In this document: piece after piece, positions 12,101 through 24,100 of the stretch
Layout: every line of letters begins with the position of its first letter
How positions within the stretch are numbered: position 1 is the first letter of the stretch
Assembly (NCBI GenBank): GCA_036346405.1
Contig: CM070562.1
Location: 69,831,482-69,895,481, forward strand
DNA: 64,000 nucleotides
Direction: 5' to 3'
From: Phyllostachys edulis
Taxonomy: Eukaryota; Streptophyta; Magnoliopsida; Poales; Poaceae
Position numbers and translations under genes: made by a program
Notes under the pieces: generated by a model
The model's database searches: none
What the model was told of the DNA's origin: nothing
What the model saw: the letters and a program-made list of their open reading frames with translations, nothing else

Positions 12101-15100
12101 GAGGGTAGTCCCTTAACACGCTGCTGTTAAGGGGTTGACCTGTTTTGTGAATGTCTTCTCAATTTTGTGCTCATTGACGATTGAGAGGTTTGCTTTCTGA
12201 CACGCGGCGATAAGATAGGCTGCTCCTAACACGCTGCTGTTAGGAAGCAGACCTGTCCTACGAGTCTCGCTTGCCTCACACAAGCCCTCGCTAACCCTTC
12301 CCCTGCGAAGGATGTCACCTCTGTGGTGCATAGGGCGTACGACCTCCGCGGTCCCCCCTAACAAAAATCCATGGTGGCTTGGGCGTCCGTCGCCTCCACC
12401 ATGGCGGCTCGTGGTCTCATCGGCCCTAGGGCATGAGCGACCACCCTCGGGTGCATAGGGTGTCACGACCTCCACGGCCTCCCCTAGCAAAAGTCCATAG
12501 TGGCTTGGGCGCCCGCCGCCTCCACCATGGCGGCTCGGTCCCATTGGCCCTAGGGCATGAGCGACCACCCTCGTGGTGAGTAGGGCGTACGACCTCCGTG
12601 GACTCCCATAACAAAAGTCCATGGTGGCTTGGGCGTCCGTCGCCTCCACCATGGCGGTTCGTGTCCTACTGGCCCTAGGGCATGAGCGACCACCCTCGGG
12701 GTGCATAGGGTGTACGACCTCCACGGTCTCCCCTAGCAAAAGTCCATAGTGGCTTGGACGTCCGTCGCCTCCACCATGGCGACTCGTGTCCTACTAGACC
12801 TAAGGCATAGCGACAACTTTGGTCCAAGACCAAGTTGATGGATGTGCCGAGGACTCGCCCCTTAGACTCCGTGCCACGCCGAACGACCTCCGGGTCCTCG
12901 CAGATGCTAAGCTCCATTGCTTCGCAAAGGTTAACCATTCTCATGCATTCCCGATCACCACAAAGAACCCACTGCAGGTAAAAGGGCTCCATCGCCTCAT
13001 AGTTCAATGCCCACGACTTAGCCTCATGGTGCAACCGGTGTGCGTGACTTCATTGTCAGGCACACGCCTAATGTGCCCATGACTTAGCCTCATGGGCACC
13101 TCCAAGCCCACCTGGGGCTACAACCCCTAGTGGTCATTTGGTGCCTCACGACTCGGCCTCGTGGGCGCCCTCCGTGCCCCACGACTTAGCCCTGGCACCC
13201 TCCGATATATCCATGACTCAATTTCATAGGCAACTCGAATCGCGACACTTCGAGGAGTTCTATTTCGACGACTCTCATCAAGTCACGAAAGCAAGAGGAG
13301 GACAACTTCACCTACACTAGCTTCTCGCCCACCACACCGTCTACCTCGAAGGCAATGCTCATTTCGGTGGCCTTTGCGCCCATGACTTTGCTCAAGACAA
13401 AGCTTCGTCGGATGCACCCCTACCTCGAGGGTTGTGCCTCGGTGCCTCCTTGCTCAAGACTTCATCTTCAAACGATGGAGCAACAAAACCACCCCACACG
13501 AAGGGCCAATGAGAAGCGGCAATTTAGTACCGCCTCACGTGGAGCACTCACGTGATATGGAGTACAAAATAAGATAAGTCTTTGGGCACCCACGCATCTA
13601 CCAAGCCTAAACGGCTAAGTCACGGGTGCCCTTGCAAGATATTCCTCGGCTCTCGTGCCTCGCGCCACACCGAGTCGAATTTGGCAAAGTCTCAAGTGCT
13701 CAGATTCGTCGCTGTCGAATTTGGCCAAGCATATTCATCAACAAGATACAAGACCTTAGCACTCTTCGTTGCCCTCTGCATCCATGCAGCATCCTAGGGG
13801 CGGGGGGCTAGTGTTGAGTAATCCTACCACCTCGCCTCAAGACGAGCCCCAACCTCGGGCACCTTCGCGACAACTTCGTAACCGCCAAGGGCCGTCACGC
13901 GCCTTTGTCGACGTCGCCATCGCGATGCCCTCATACTCGAAGCCCTCGCGACCTCGCGTGCTCTTGCGTGCCTTTGCGTGTGCCTCACGCGCGCTATAAA
14001 GAAACATGGAATATAACATTCCGCTGATAGATTCGACATGAAGGACATCATGCACGCCGTGTATGACCTCGCACCACACGTGCCTCGTGCGCCCGCTCGC
14101 TCCGCGTGCCCACGCGATCGAGGCCTTCACAAAACCCTCGTGCCCGAAGCCTTTGCAAAACCCTCGCGATCGAAGACTTCGCAGAACCCTCGTGCCCGAG
14201 GCCTTTGCAAAACCCTCCCGCCCCGAGGCCTTCATAAAACCTCGCCGAGGACTTCACAAAACCTCGGTTCAAGCCTTTGCAAAACCCTCGCGATCGAGGA
14301 CTTCAGAACCTCGTGCTCGAGGCCTTTGCAAAACCTCGCGCCCGAGGCTCAGAAACCTCGCGCCGAGGCCCGCCAAAACCTCGCGCCGAGGACTTGCAGA
14401 AACCTCGTGCCCGAGGACTTCACAAACACTCTCACGTGCCTCGCACTCGGGGCCTCGCACCTCGTGCCCTCGCGGTGTCGAACCCTCGGGTCTCGTGGCC
14501 TCGTGATCCTCGCAGATGTCATGCCCTCGGGTCTCGCGGCCTCGTACCCTCGGGGCCTCGTGCCCTCGCGGCATCAGGACCTCGCACCCGAGCCTTATTG
14601 TTCACCGTCAACAAGCAAATACAAGTTACACACAAACGACTAGATAATGGCCTCCAAGGCTCTAGCTACAAGCTAACACATACACAGAGGCAAAACACAT
14701 CCGCGATCTCTGTTTATACACAAGATAAAGAGATATGTGAGTGTTTATGCACACCTTAAGGGCAAAAGACGCACACACACACACCCACACACACACACGA
14801 CCATCTCTCCTTCCTTATCTTCTTCCTCTCCCCACCAATCCCACGACTCTCTCCCATCTCTTTCTCAAACACATCTCTCTCCATTCCATCTGCCGCCATG
14901 GGGAGCTTCATGGCTCGGCCGCCCGGCGCCCTGTCTTGGCTCCCATGGCGCCGCCTGCGTCTCGGTCTCGGTGCTTGCTCCCTCAAGCCCCGTCGGCCTC
15001 CTGCATGTGCCCGCTCAGCTCCTGGGTCGCCGCCCGCCGACGCCTGGCCTCATGGCGCCGCCTCACGCCGGCCTCCTCGGCCCCCTACCTGCTGCTTGAG

Positions 15101-18100
15101 CCGCCTGCCGCTGCTTGATCGGGTCGCTGTTCGCTGCTCGCCCACGCACGCAGGGTTTGGCCCGTCTTCTTGCCGGTCTTGCCCGCTCCGCCTCGTTGCC
15201 TCGGCGCCTCGGCCGCTCTCTCCGGCCGACGCCACAAGACGGCTTGGTTTCGACGGGCAAGAATGGGCTCTCGACTCAGTTTTCGGATTGGCCAGAAGGC
15301 TGAGAGAACGTTAATGCTGCCACTGTCAGACGAGGCGCACCAGACCACGCGTGTACGCGGCTGGCCGCGAATCGATGGCAGCGACAAGAAGCCTAGCATG
15401 ACGCGCTTTCGCCACAGACGCTGGAGGTCGATTAGCCCGAGGCACGGACCGCTTCCCTCGGCGTCGGCGTTGGGCGTCCTCCGCCATGGTGGGCAGAGAG
15501 AGATCGTGGCTTGGACCGGGAGAAGAAAATATGAGAAGGAGAAGAAGCAATGGGAAGAAAGATGTTGTTGAATGGGGCTATTAACGGCGAAAGAGATAAA
15601 AGAAGCTTTGAGCTTTGGATCCTGGTCTCCCCTCGCCCCAAAACGGCCAAGGACACATCAAGGTATGAGCCTTGGAGCCTTGCTTTGTGCAAAGGACTGC
15701 TTTCTTGTCTTTCTTGTCTCCCCTTTTTTTGGCACACCAGGTGGGCGTCGGTGAGCATCCAAGGTGGCACCAGATGCTCATTCAGTTGAAAAGATAAGAG
15801 AGACACTCTATTGCCTTGGATTCCCACTACTAACCAACTCAACATGTCTAGCCCTCATTATTTTATAAGAAGACACTCAGCCACCATAGGCTCACATGGA
15901 GAGAAGCAAAAGTACACTTCAAAAAGGAAAAGATGATAGTTCAGTTGATATGGTATGTCTGTGCATATCTATATCCGAGTATAAGGACAGCTATGCGGGG
16001 AAAGAAATGGTCACATACACCAAGTGTTTCCTTGCACTCATTGGAGCCCCTGTAAAGGGTCTCACGACACGCCTATCAAATCCATCAGAGCTCTTCCGAA
16101 GAGTCGACCTCCTCCTAAAAGTCACATTTAAAGACTGCCCCTTTCGGCGTTCCTTCCAAACGCCAAGGGACAGGGGGGCTACTATTGGAAGAATAGTTCA
16201 TCCCACCTGCATGCGGGGCCCGCCGTGCAGGAGACGCGTGTACAGACCCACGAAATATTGCTATACTCATGAAAGACTGTAATGCCCCTCGCTTGTATCC
16301 ATAGAGTAGTCAACCCCTAAGGGTATTTTGGTCATTTGTACAGGCTGAGGAGCCTATAAATACCCCATGTATCTCTCCTTCATGAGAGGTCTCTTGAGCA
16401 ATACATACAAGCAAGTCACTAGGTGAGCCTCAGGAAGGAACCTCACTTCGCAGCCACCGACAGAGTAGGGCGGTCCTCTCGACCTCAACTCAGATAAACC
16501 TCCGTGTCACGCCCACTCTCGTGGACGACGGCCCGTAGCACGGCCGACGTCCGCCCTCTCACTTGTGTTTGGTTTTACACCATCAACAATCTATATAATT
16601 GCATTTGCGGTAAGGGCTTGTTGAGTACTTTTGTACTCATGGTTGCTTAAATATGTGGATTTAGACTATGAAGCTGAAGACCCGGTGTATGGATATTTCT
16701 ATGCATCCGGCTACGGAGATGATGGAGACGACGTTAACTAGGTCATAGTCCTAGTCGGTTGCCTGTGGCAATACATGGAGGCCCCGCTCTTTTGAAGTCT
16801 TTCCACTGCTACTATTATTTCTTTCCGTTGCTACTCTGCTACTTGAACTATTTGGCCCGTTGGTCTATTCTGTAAACTTTGTCCCTAATTCCCTTTTACC
16901 ATGTTCTGTAATAATATTTAAGTATTGTTTATGTATGTGCTGTATGGATGCGATATTCGCCGATATCTGTACTGTGTGGGCTAGCTACTGATCATGAGAC
17001 TAGCTCAGAATACACAGAGGATCTGAATGGAAATCCGGGACCCAACAACTAGTGAGTGATACCTACTAAGTTTGAGCAAAGCGGTAGGAACTAGCTTTGT
17101 CAATATATCAGCTGGATTATTATGAATACTTATCTTGCTGACTTTAATGTCACCTTGAGCAATGACACCTCGAGTGTAGTGATATCTGACATCAATGTGC
17201 TTCGTTGTCGCATGGAACATTTGATCCTTCATGAGGCAAATAGCATTCTGATTGTCACAGAATAGTGTAGTGCAAAACATACTTCCACAAAGCTCAGTAA
17301 ACAGACCTCGCAGCCAAATGACTTCTTTGCAAGTTTCATAAATAGCCATATACTCGGCTTCTGTAGTGGACAAGGCAATGGTAGCTTGCATACTTGCCTT
17401 CTAACTAACAGCACATCCTCCAATAATGAACACATAACCAGTAAGATATCTCCTCTTATCTAAATCTCCAGCAAAATCTGAATCCACATAACCAATGAGT
17501 CCATCTCTAGTTTTTCCAAACTATAAACAAGCATCACAAGTGCCCTGCAAATATCTGAAAATCTATTGAAATGCTCTTTGCTAGGATTATCATGTATCTA
17601 CTAACAACACTCCATAATTGAGATAAATCGGGGTGAGAACATTCCATGGCATATATAAGTGAGCCAACTGTACTGGCATATGGAACTCTAGAAAAGTACT
17701 CAACTTCATCATTTGACTATGGACATGACACTGAAGAAGGTCTAAAATGTGCAGCTAACGGGATACTCACTGGTTTGGCCTTATGCATGTTGAAACGACG
17801 AAAGACTATCAATATACCCTTTCTGATTTAGGTATAATTTGCCAAACCGTCTATCTTAGGTGATTTCCATACTAAGAATATTCTTTGTTGCACCGAGACC
17901 CTTCATCTCAAATTCGTTGCTCAATTGTATCTTCAACCTTGAAATTTCTACCTTGTCTTTTATAGCAATCAGCATATTATCAACATATAGGAGTAAGTAA
18001 ATAGTTGAACCATTAATTGTCTTCAGGTAAACACAACTATCATAATCAGATCTTTTAAAATCCTGAGAGATCATACATGGGTCAAATCTCTTTTACCACT

Positions 18101-21100
18101 GTTTGGGTGACTGTTTCAAACCATAAAGAGATTTTTTAACTTGTAAATAAATTTTTTCTTTCCCGAAACGACAAAACCTTCCGGTTGATCTATATAAATG
18201 TCTTCTTCTAACTCTCTATGTAAGAACGTGGTTTTCACGTCCAATTGCTCAAGCTCATAATCATGCATAGCCACAATGCTGAGCAAAGTACGAATAGAAT
18301 TATGCTTTACAACTGGAGAAAAGACATCTGTGAAATCAATACATGGTATTTGGTTGTATCATTTAGCAACAAGCCTTTGTACCTAATCTCTTCAGTTGGT
18401 GAAACGCCTTATTTTTTGAAGATCCATTTGCAGCGAATAGAGTTCTTCTCAATTGGCAACTTGATTTCCAAGTGCCATTCTTTTCAAGATATTGCATCTC
18501 ATCATGCATGACATTCATCCATCTTTCTGAATCACCAGAAGAGATAGCCTCTGAATAAGTTGAAGGTTCTGCCGCACCTTCAATTTCTTCTGCCACATTC
18601 AAACATAAGCCACAACATTAGCTTCTTAAATCAATCTCTTAGGCTTCTGAGTTGGTTTCCTCTCTCTGTTCAGTGCAATATAACGTTGTATCGGTAGCGC
18701 AACAACGATAAGAACTTCCTGTATGTTTTCCTTTTCGGCTTCTGGTGTAGATTATGAATCAATAACATGCTCCACCTACACGCTTGATTTTTGCTGCTTC
18801 TCAACAAAAACATCAACGGATGATTTATCATGCAACATAGCAGACTCATCAAAGGTAACACTTCTGCTAATAACCACCTTTCTAGTTTCAGGATTCCACA
18901 ATTTATATCCTTTCACGCTAGGCTTATAACCAAGGAAATTGCATTTAACGACTCTAGGTTTCAATTTACTATTACTAATATGAGCATAAGCTGGACATCC
19001 AAATATTCTCAAATTTGAATAGTCTGTTGGAGAACCAGACCATACTTTAATTGGAGTCTTCTTCTCAATTGCCAGGTTGGGTGACCGATTAATCAAGTAA
19101 CAAGTAGTGGAAGCGGCTTTAGCCCAAAAAATCCTAGATAATCCAAAGTTAGACAACATGCAACACACCTTCTCCATGATGGTGTTGTTTATGCATTCGG
19201 CCACACCATGTTGCTGATGAGTACCAGGACAGTGTAATGTCTCACAATGCTTTCTGATCTGCATAGAGCTTCAAATTCTCCAGATTAGACATGCTTGCCG
19301 GTTTGTCTTTCAATCATAATCTTCCACTTGTTGAATGTCTTGAACACATCCGATTTGTGCTTGATGAAATACGCTCAAACTTTTCTCGAGTAATCATCAA
19401 TGATGGTCAACATATAGCTGACACCTCCAAGGGATGGAACGTAGGACCCCCCCCCCCCACACACACACACAAATCAGAGTGAACATAATCCAATATGTCT
19501 TTTGTAGAGTGAGTTGCAGTGCCGAACTTCACCATCTTTTGTTTGCCGAAGACGTTCACAAAACTTCAACTTGTCGATGCTTTGACCATCAAGAAGTCCT
19601 TTCTTGCATAACTCCATCATGCTAGCTTCACTCATACGCCCCAGATGCATATACCGAATATTAGTAGCATCAGGATCGGATGATTTATTTGAGACAACAT
19701 TAGCATTACCTGAAATTGTAGTGCCTCACAGATGATAATAGGTTGGCAGCCTTCATATCACCCTTTATTACAGCAAAAGAACCTTTGGAGACTTTTAGAA
19801 CTCCACCTCCACCTGAATACTTGTACCATTTTAGCATCAAGAGTACTCAACAAGATAAGATTTCACTTCAATTCGGAATGTATCGCACATCTGACAAAGT
19901 TCTAACAGTGCCATCAAAGATCTTGATCTAATAGAACCAAGGCATGCAATCTTGCATGGTGAATTATCAACCATCAACACGGATCCACTTGGCGTAGCTT
20001 CATAGATAACGAACCATTCACGATTCGAGCTCATGTGGAAAGTACATGTTGAATTAAGAATCCACTCATCACTGGTTTTGGAATCACCGGCATAGGCAAC
20101 CATAACATCTCCGTTAGATGCTTCTTCGGTAACAATGGTGACTTTGGCTTCATCCTCTTGTTGATCTTTCTTGGAATTGTTATTCGTTCTCTCCTTGTTC
20201 TGCAACTTCCAGCACTCGAGTATGTCGTGACGTTTTTCTTACAATACTCGCATGACTTCCTGTTCCTGGACTTAGATCTACCTTTGTATTTGCTTGAGCT
20301 TCTGCCTTTGGAATCGCCGTTTGAACCCTTCTCCTGTTGTCTGCCGCGGACAGACAAACCTTTTGCATGCGTACTTGAACTTTCACCTGAAATCATGAGT
20401 TTCATCTTCTCCTTAGCATATGGTGCTTCATAAACTTCACTGAGAGTAAGAGTATCTCGACTATATAGAATTGTATCTCCGAAAGTAGAGTACGAACTAG
20501 GCAGTGAACATAGTAGAACAAGACCAAAATCTTCATCATCGTATTTTACCTCCATATCTTTGAGGTCAGCAACAACTTTTTTGAAAGTTGTCAAGTGGTT
20601 CAACACTGATACGCCCTCCACTATCTTGTGCGAATAAAGCTTTTGCTTCATATGTATCTTGCTGGTCAGATCCTTAGTCATGCAAATATGCTCCAACTTC
20701 AACCATAACGCGGCGGCAATTGTCTCCTTCAAAACCTTCTACAGAATATTATTTGATAGATGAAAATGAATATGAGATAATGCCATATGATCTTTTCGTT
20801 GTTTCTCATCAGTGGACAATGCCACAGACATCTTGTCGATCCCCAAAAGAGCATCATCCAAATCAAGCTGTGATAGAACAACTTGCATCTTGACTTGCTA
20901 TAGAGAAAACCTCGTGTCTCGATCCAGCTACAGAATATCATACTTCAGAGTCGTCATGCGGAAGAAATCCTGAATTTGCTGGTACGAGTCTATGTGTACC
21001 TAGCAATAAATTGTGACTTCCTTGGTACACCTTATGTGTTCGCGAAGCAATGACCCTTGGAAGCTTCCTAGTAGCTTTCCGTGTGCACCAAGCAAAAAAG

Positions 21101-24100
21101 GCCGAAATTAATTCAAGTGCTTCGATGGAATCTGCCTATTGCTGGGGTCATCTTCAATAGTGTCATTTCAGCTGTCTCTAAGGTTGCCACGTAGGTTTTC
21201 TGGTGACGTGGAGGAGAGTGAAAGAGAAAAGAGAATGAGGTCGTCCTCTCACGAAGCAACGGGCGCATCACGCGAAACAAGACACTAGCGACGAAGCTTT
21301 TTGCTGTTGGAGCGTAGTCGTTGTTTATTCATGCGAAACAAGGCACTTGATTCATGTAAAGCTTCAATGCTTGTGAGGTTTTAAAGAGACAACTCAAGAG
21401 ACAATGTATTGGAATAGTTGTCTCTAAAATTGTCTCAAGATGACATAGAGGGTGTTAGACAACCTAAAAAAACATACTATGGAACATGCTGCGTTGAGTG
21501 CTTTCCTCGGTTTCGATGTTTGCTTTTTCTTGCCGCTTCTCCTAGATTTTGATGCCGGTGCGATGCTGGTCTGAGGCGTGCTAGCCGCTGGTTTGCTTTT
21601 ATGGCTGCAGCCTACAGCCCACGACTTTCGACGAGCGTACGAATTTTCGTCTAATACGGTTGGACACGGCAGAGACGTCCGCTTCGGTTTCAAAGTTGCT
21701 CAAATAGGCACCAGCTTCAGATTCGCCGAGATGCCGACTCGTCGAGCCAGTGAATTTTTTCAGATCGGATCTCCCCCAATACTTTGATACCACTTGTTGA
21801 AAAATAGAGACCGGGGGACAAATTTTTTACATGAAAAACTTTTGCGGGAAAAAACTACGGACGCTCGAAGACGGAATCAATATGAGGAGAGATTACAAGC
21901 ACAAGATGACGAAACCATTTAAACTGTGTGACTACAGGGGTATATTTATAGGGTGAGGAACAAGAGTTCCAAACGGAGAAGAAAACCGAATCAGAGTAGG
22001 TTGCGCCGGCCATGCCACGTCTGTCATGGGACGGTGTAGTGTCCATCATGGACACATCGCAAATTCGGATCAGACATCAACATCTCATTTGGTTGAACCG
22101 CTTTTAGATACTTAAGAGTTGCCTCAAGAAAGCTTCTTTTGGGGGAATCAAAGTTCACATAGAAGAATTACATATCAATAACATCATTTGCATGTAAATG
22201 CACCTGCGAATTAGCTCAATGCTCAGTATTTGGTCAAATGTGCTGCTTGCTTTTTTATTGAACAGAAGCAAGAACATGTACCAAGCATTAGGCATTGTTT
22301 GGCATTGTGGTGGATTGTGATAATCTCATTTGGTCGAGCCGCTTTTAAATACTTAGAATTGCCCCGAGAAAGCTTCTTTTGGGGGAATCAAAGTTCGCAG
22401 AAAACAATTACATAACAAATGCATCATTTGCATGCAAATGTACCCGAGAAGGAGCTCAATAATCAGTAGTTGGTCAAATATGCCACTTGCTTTTTTATTG
22501 AAGAAGAAAGAACCATGCCGGCAGGCCTTTAACAAAGAAAATAAAGAAACATGTACCAAGCATTAGGCATTGTTTTGTGTGTGCTTACTCTTAAGCTTTT
22601 CATCCCATTCTTTATTAATTATTGGCTTCACCGTACTTATCGCTGCCTTCTGTTCATATAGGCTTTACACTCTAATTTCCCGACAGCTTCAAATCTGCAA
22701 TGCACAATCATGTGAGGTTACCGATTCATCCCTTAAGAACTTATCCTCCATCTGACTATGCAATACACGGAAGTTATCTTTATGATGCTCACCAACTCTC
22801 TTCGGTGCAGATGCCGATGATTTATGGGTAGCTAGTGCTCAAAGCTCGACAGCTGTTCAGTCAAGGTTGCTTGCTGCAGAAAGAGAGGAAGCAAAAGCTG
22901 TGCTATCGCTGTTCTTAAGACAGAAAGGTTTGAGAAGTACGCTAGCTGCAAGGATCGTCAACAAATCAGATGGTTTCATTGAGCACCTGGTTTCAAAGCT
23001 CCATATTACTTACAGATCTCGATATGCTGAAGGTTCACATTCTTGACTTTCTGTATACTTATGTCTTCTTATTAGTTTTGAACTGCTGACAACATATTTA
23101 TTTTTCAGGAAGGGAGCTTAGTACACCTGAGATCAGAGATGCTCTCCTCCCATGTCTGGAAGCTCTTTCTAAAGAACATGGAGATGGTTTGGTTGAGGTG
23201 GTGGAGAACTTCCCTGATCCTTTTGCTGTGGGAAGGGAAGCCTTGTCTTCTTCGATGGTACTTACACCCACGAGCTCAAATAAACAGAAGGCAATCGCTC
23301 GAGTAAGCATACCAACCTCAGGGGGAGCCCTCCCTGAGCTAGTGCTCTACCTACTGGACCTTGGTATGGATCATGAGGAGATCAAGAATGTCGTGCGCAA
23401 GTTCCCAGCATTTGCATATTACAATGTGGATCGCAAGATAAAACCCCTGGTGGAGCTACTACTTGAGCTTGGTGTGCCAAGGTCAAGCATACCGGGAATC
23501 ATCAAGAAGAGGCCTCAGCTATGTGGAATCAGCTTGTCAGATAATCTGAAACCAATGATGGCCTACTTGGAGAACATTGGTGTCAACAAAGCTCAGTGGA
23601 GCAAGGTGATACACCGGTTCCCCGCATTTCTCACGTATAGCAGGCAGAAAGTGGAGATGACCGTGAGCTTTCTTACTGAACTAGGAGTTTCTAAGAAAAA
23701 CATTGGCAAGATCCTGACGCGATGTCCTCATCTCACGAGCTATAGTGTCAACGACAATCTCAGGCCAACTGCTGAATACTTCCGGTCGATCGGTGCAGAT
23801 GCTGCATCTCTTATTCAGAAAAGCCCACAGGCTTTTGGTCTGAACATCGAGGCAAAGCTGAAGCCGATCACAGAGTTTTTCCTGGAGAGGGAATTCAGCA
23901 TCGAGGAAATTGGCACTATGGTGAATAGATTTGGGATTATTCACACTCTCAGCTTGGAAGAAAATTTGCTTCCCAAATATGATTTTTTCCTGACTATGGA
24001 ATACCCAAGGAACGAGCTCGTAAAATTTCCGCATTACTTTGGGTACAGCTTAGAGCTGCGGATAAAACCTCGGTATGCTCGGATGACCAGTTGCGGGGTG

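Larger units (their letters stand above)
7697..16588 (+). mobile_element. Tat-type Ty3/gypsy element, internally deleted, nested in the solo LTR
   Basis: LTRs at 7697-8101 and 16183-16588 with a perfect TSD ATCTA (7692-7696, 16589-16593). The primer site follows the 5' LTR directly (TTGGCGCCACCGTGG from 8102), and a purine/G tract ending GGGGGGCTAC precedes the 3' LTR. gag, protease and an integrase scrap are recognisable; RT and RNase H are missing, so the element is non-autonomous. The 3' half carries satellites and GC-rich gene-like sequence. The LTRs differ by only a few percent by eye, so this is the youngest layer of the nest. Confidence 0.88.
3783..17047 (+). repeat. Solo LTR (gypsy type, TGTAACA start), interrupted by a Tat-type gypsy
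   Basis: Begins TGTAACAACTCATTTTGG at 3783 and ends GGGACCCAACA at 17047. A perfect 5-bp TSD, ACTAG, flanks it (3778-3782, 17048-17052). Removing the insert 7697-16593 leaves about 4.4 kb with no gag or pol, as expected of a solo LTR of the long-LTR RIRE3/Tekay-like families. The stretch near 16610-16650 (TTGAGTACTTTTGTACTCATGG) is typical of such LTRs. 4310-4870 differs in composition and may be a further insertion I could not resolve; it includes a strong donor-like A|GTAAGT at 4376. 4890-5750 is GC-rich leader-like sequence without a credible gene. Confidence 0.75.
3373..22082 (-). mobile_element. Ty1/copia retrotransposon, minus strand, split by nested insertions
   Basis: The LTRs are at 21795-22082 (5' in element orientation) and 3373-3715 (3'). 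Flanks TCTCG (3368-3372) and TCTCA (22083-22087) form a TSD with one mismatch. Just inside the 5' LTR, 21779-21793 read on the minus strand gives TGGTATCAAAG, an initiator-Met tRNA primer site. Next to the 3' LTR the minus strand reads AATGTGGAGAT, a polypurine tract. The element is interrupted at ACTAG (3778-3782 / 17048-17052) by the solo LTR. gag-pol lies at 17053-20941. It is not autonomous. Confidence 0.87.
3103..22661 (+). other. mTERF5 intron 1, expanded by nested retrotransposons
   Basis: About 19.6 kb. Only 3103-3372 and about 22088-22661 (roughly 0.85 kb) appear to be the original intron. The remainder is one copia insertion with two further insertions inside it. The pre-insertion sequence can be read across the site: GATAATCTC at 3363-3371 continues as ATTTGGTTGAACC at 22087 on, and the paralogous tandem copy at 22297 contains the uninterrupted version. 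Confidence 0.75.

Noticed and set aside
12328..12820. CRISPR-like regular repeats
   Set aside because: The 125-bp units are contiguous with no unique spacers, inside a plant retrotransposon.
14105..14600. Repeat-protein gene suggested by open frames in the 30-bp minisatellite
   Set aside because: Unit length is not a stable multiple of three and several frames are open at once; no start context or domain.
3103..22811. Direct splicing of mTERF5 exon 1 to the exon at 22811
   Set aside because: Phase 2 to phase 1 mismatch produces a stop at once; the 50-nt exon at 22662-22711 resolves the frame.
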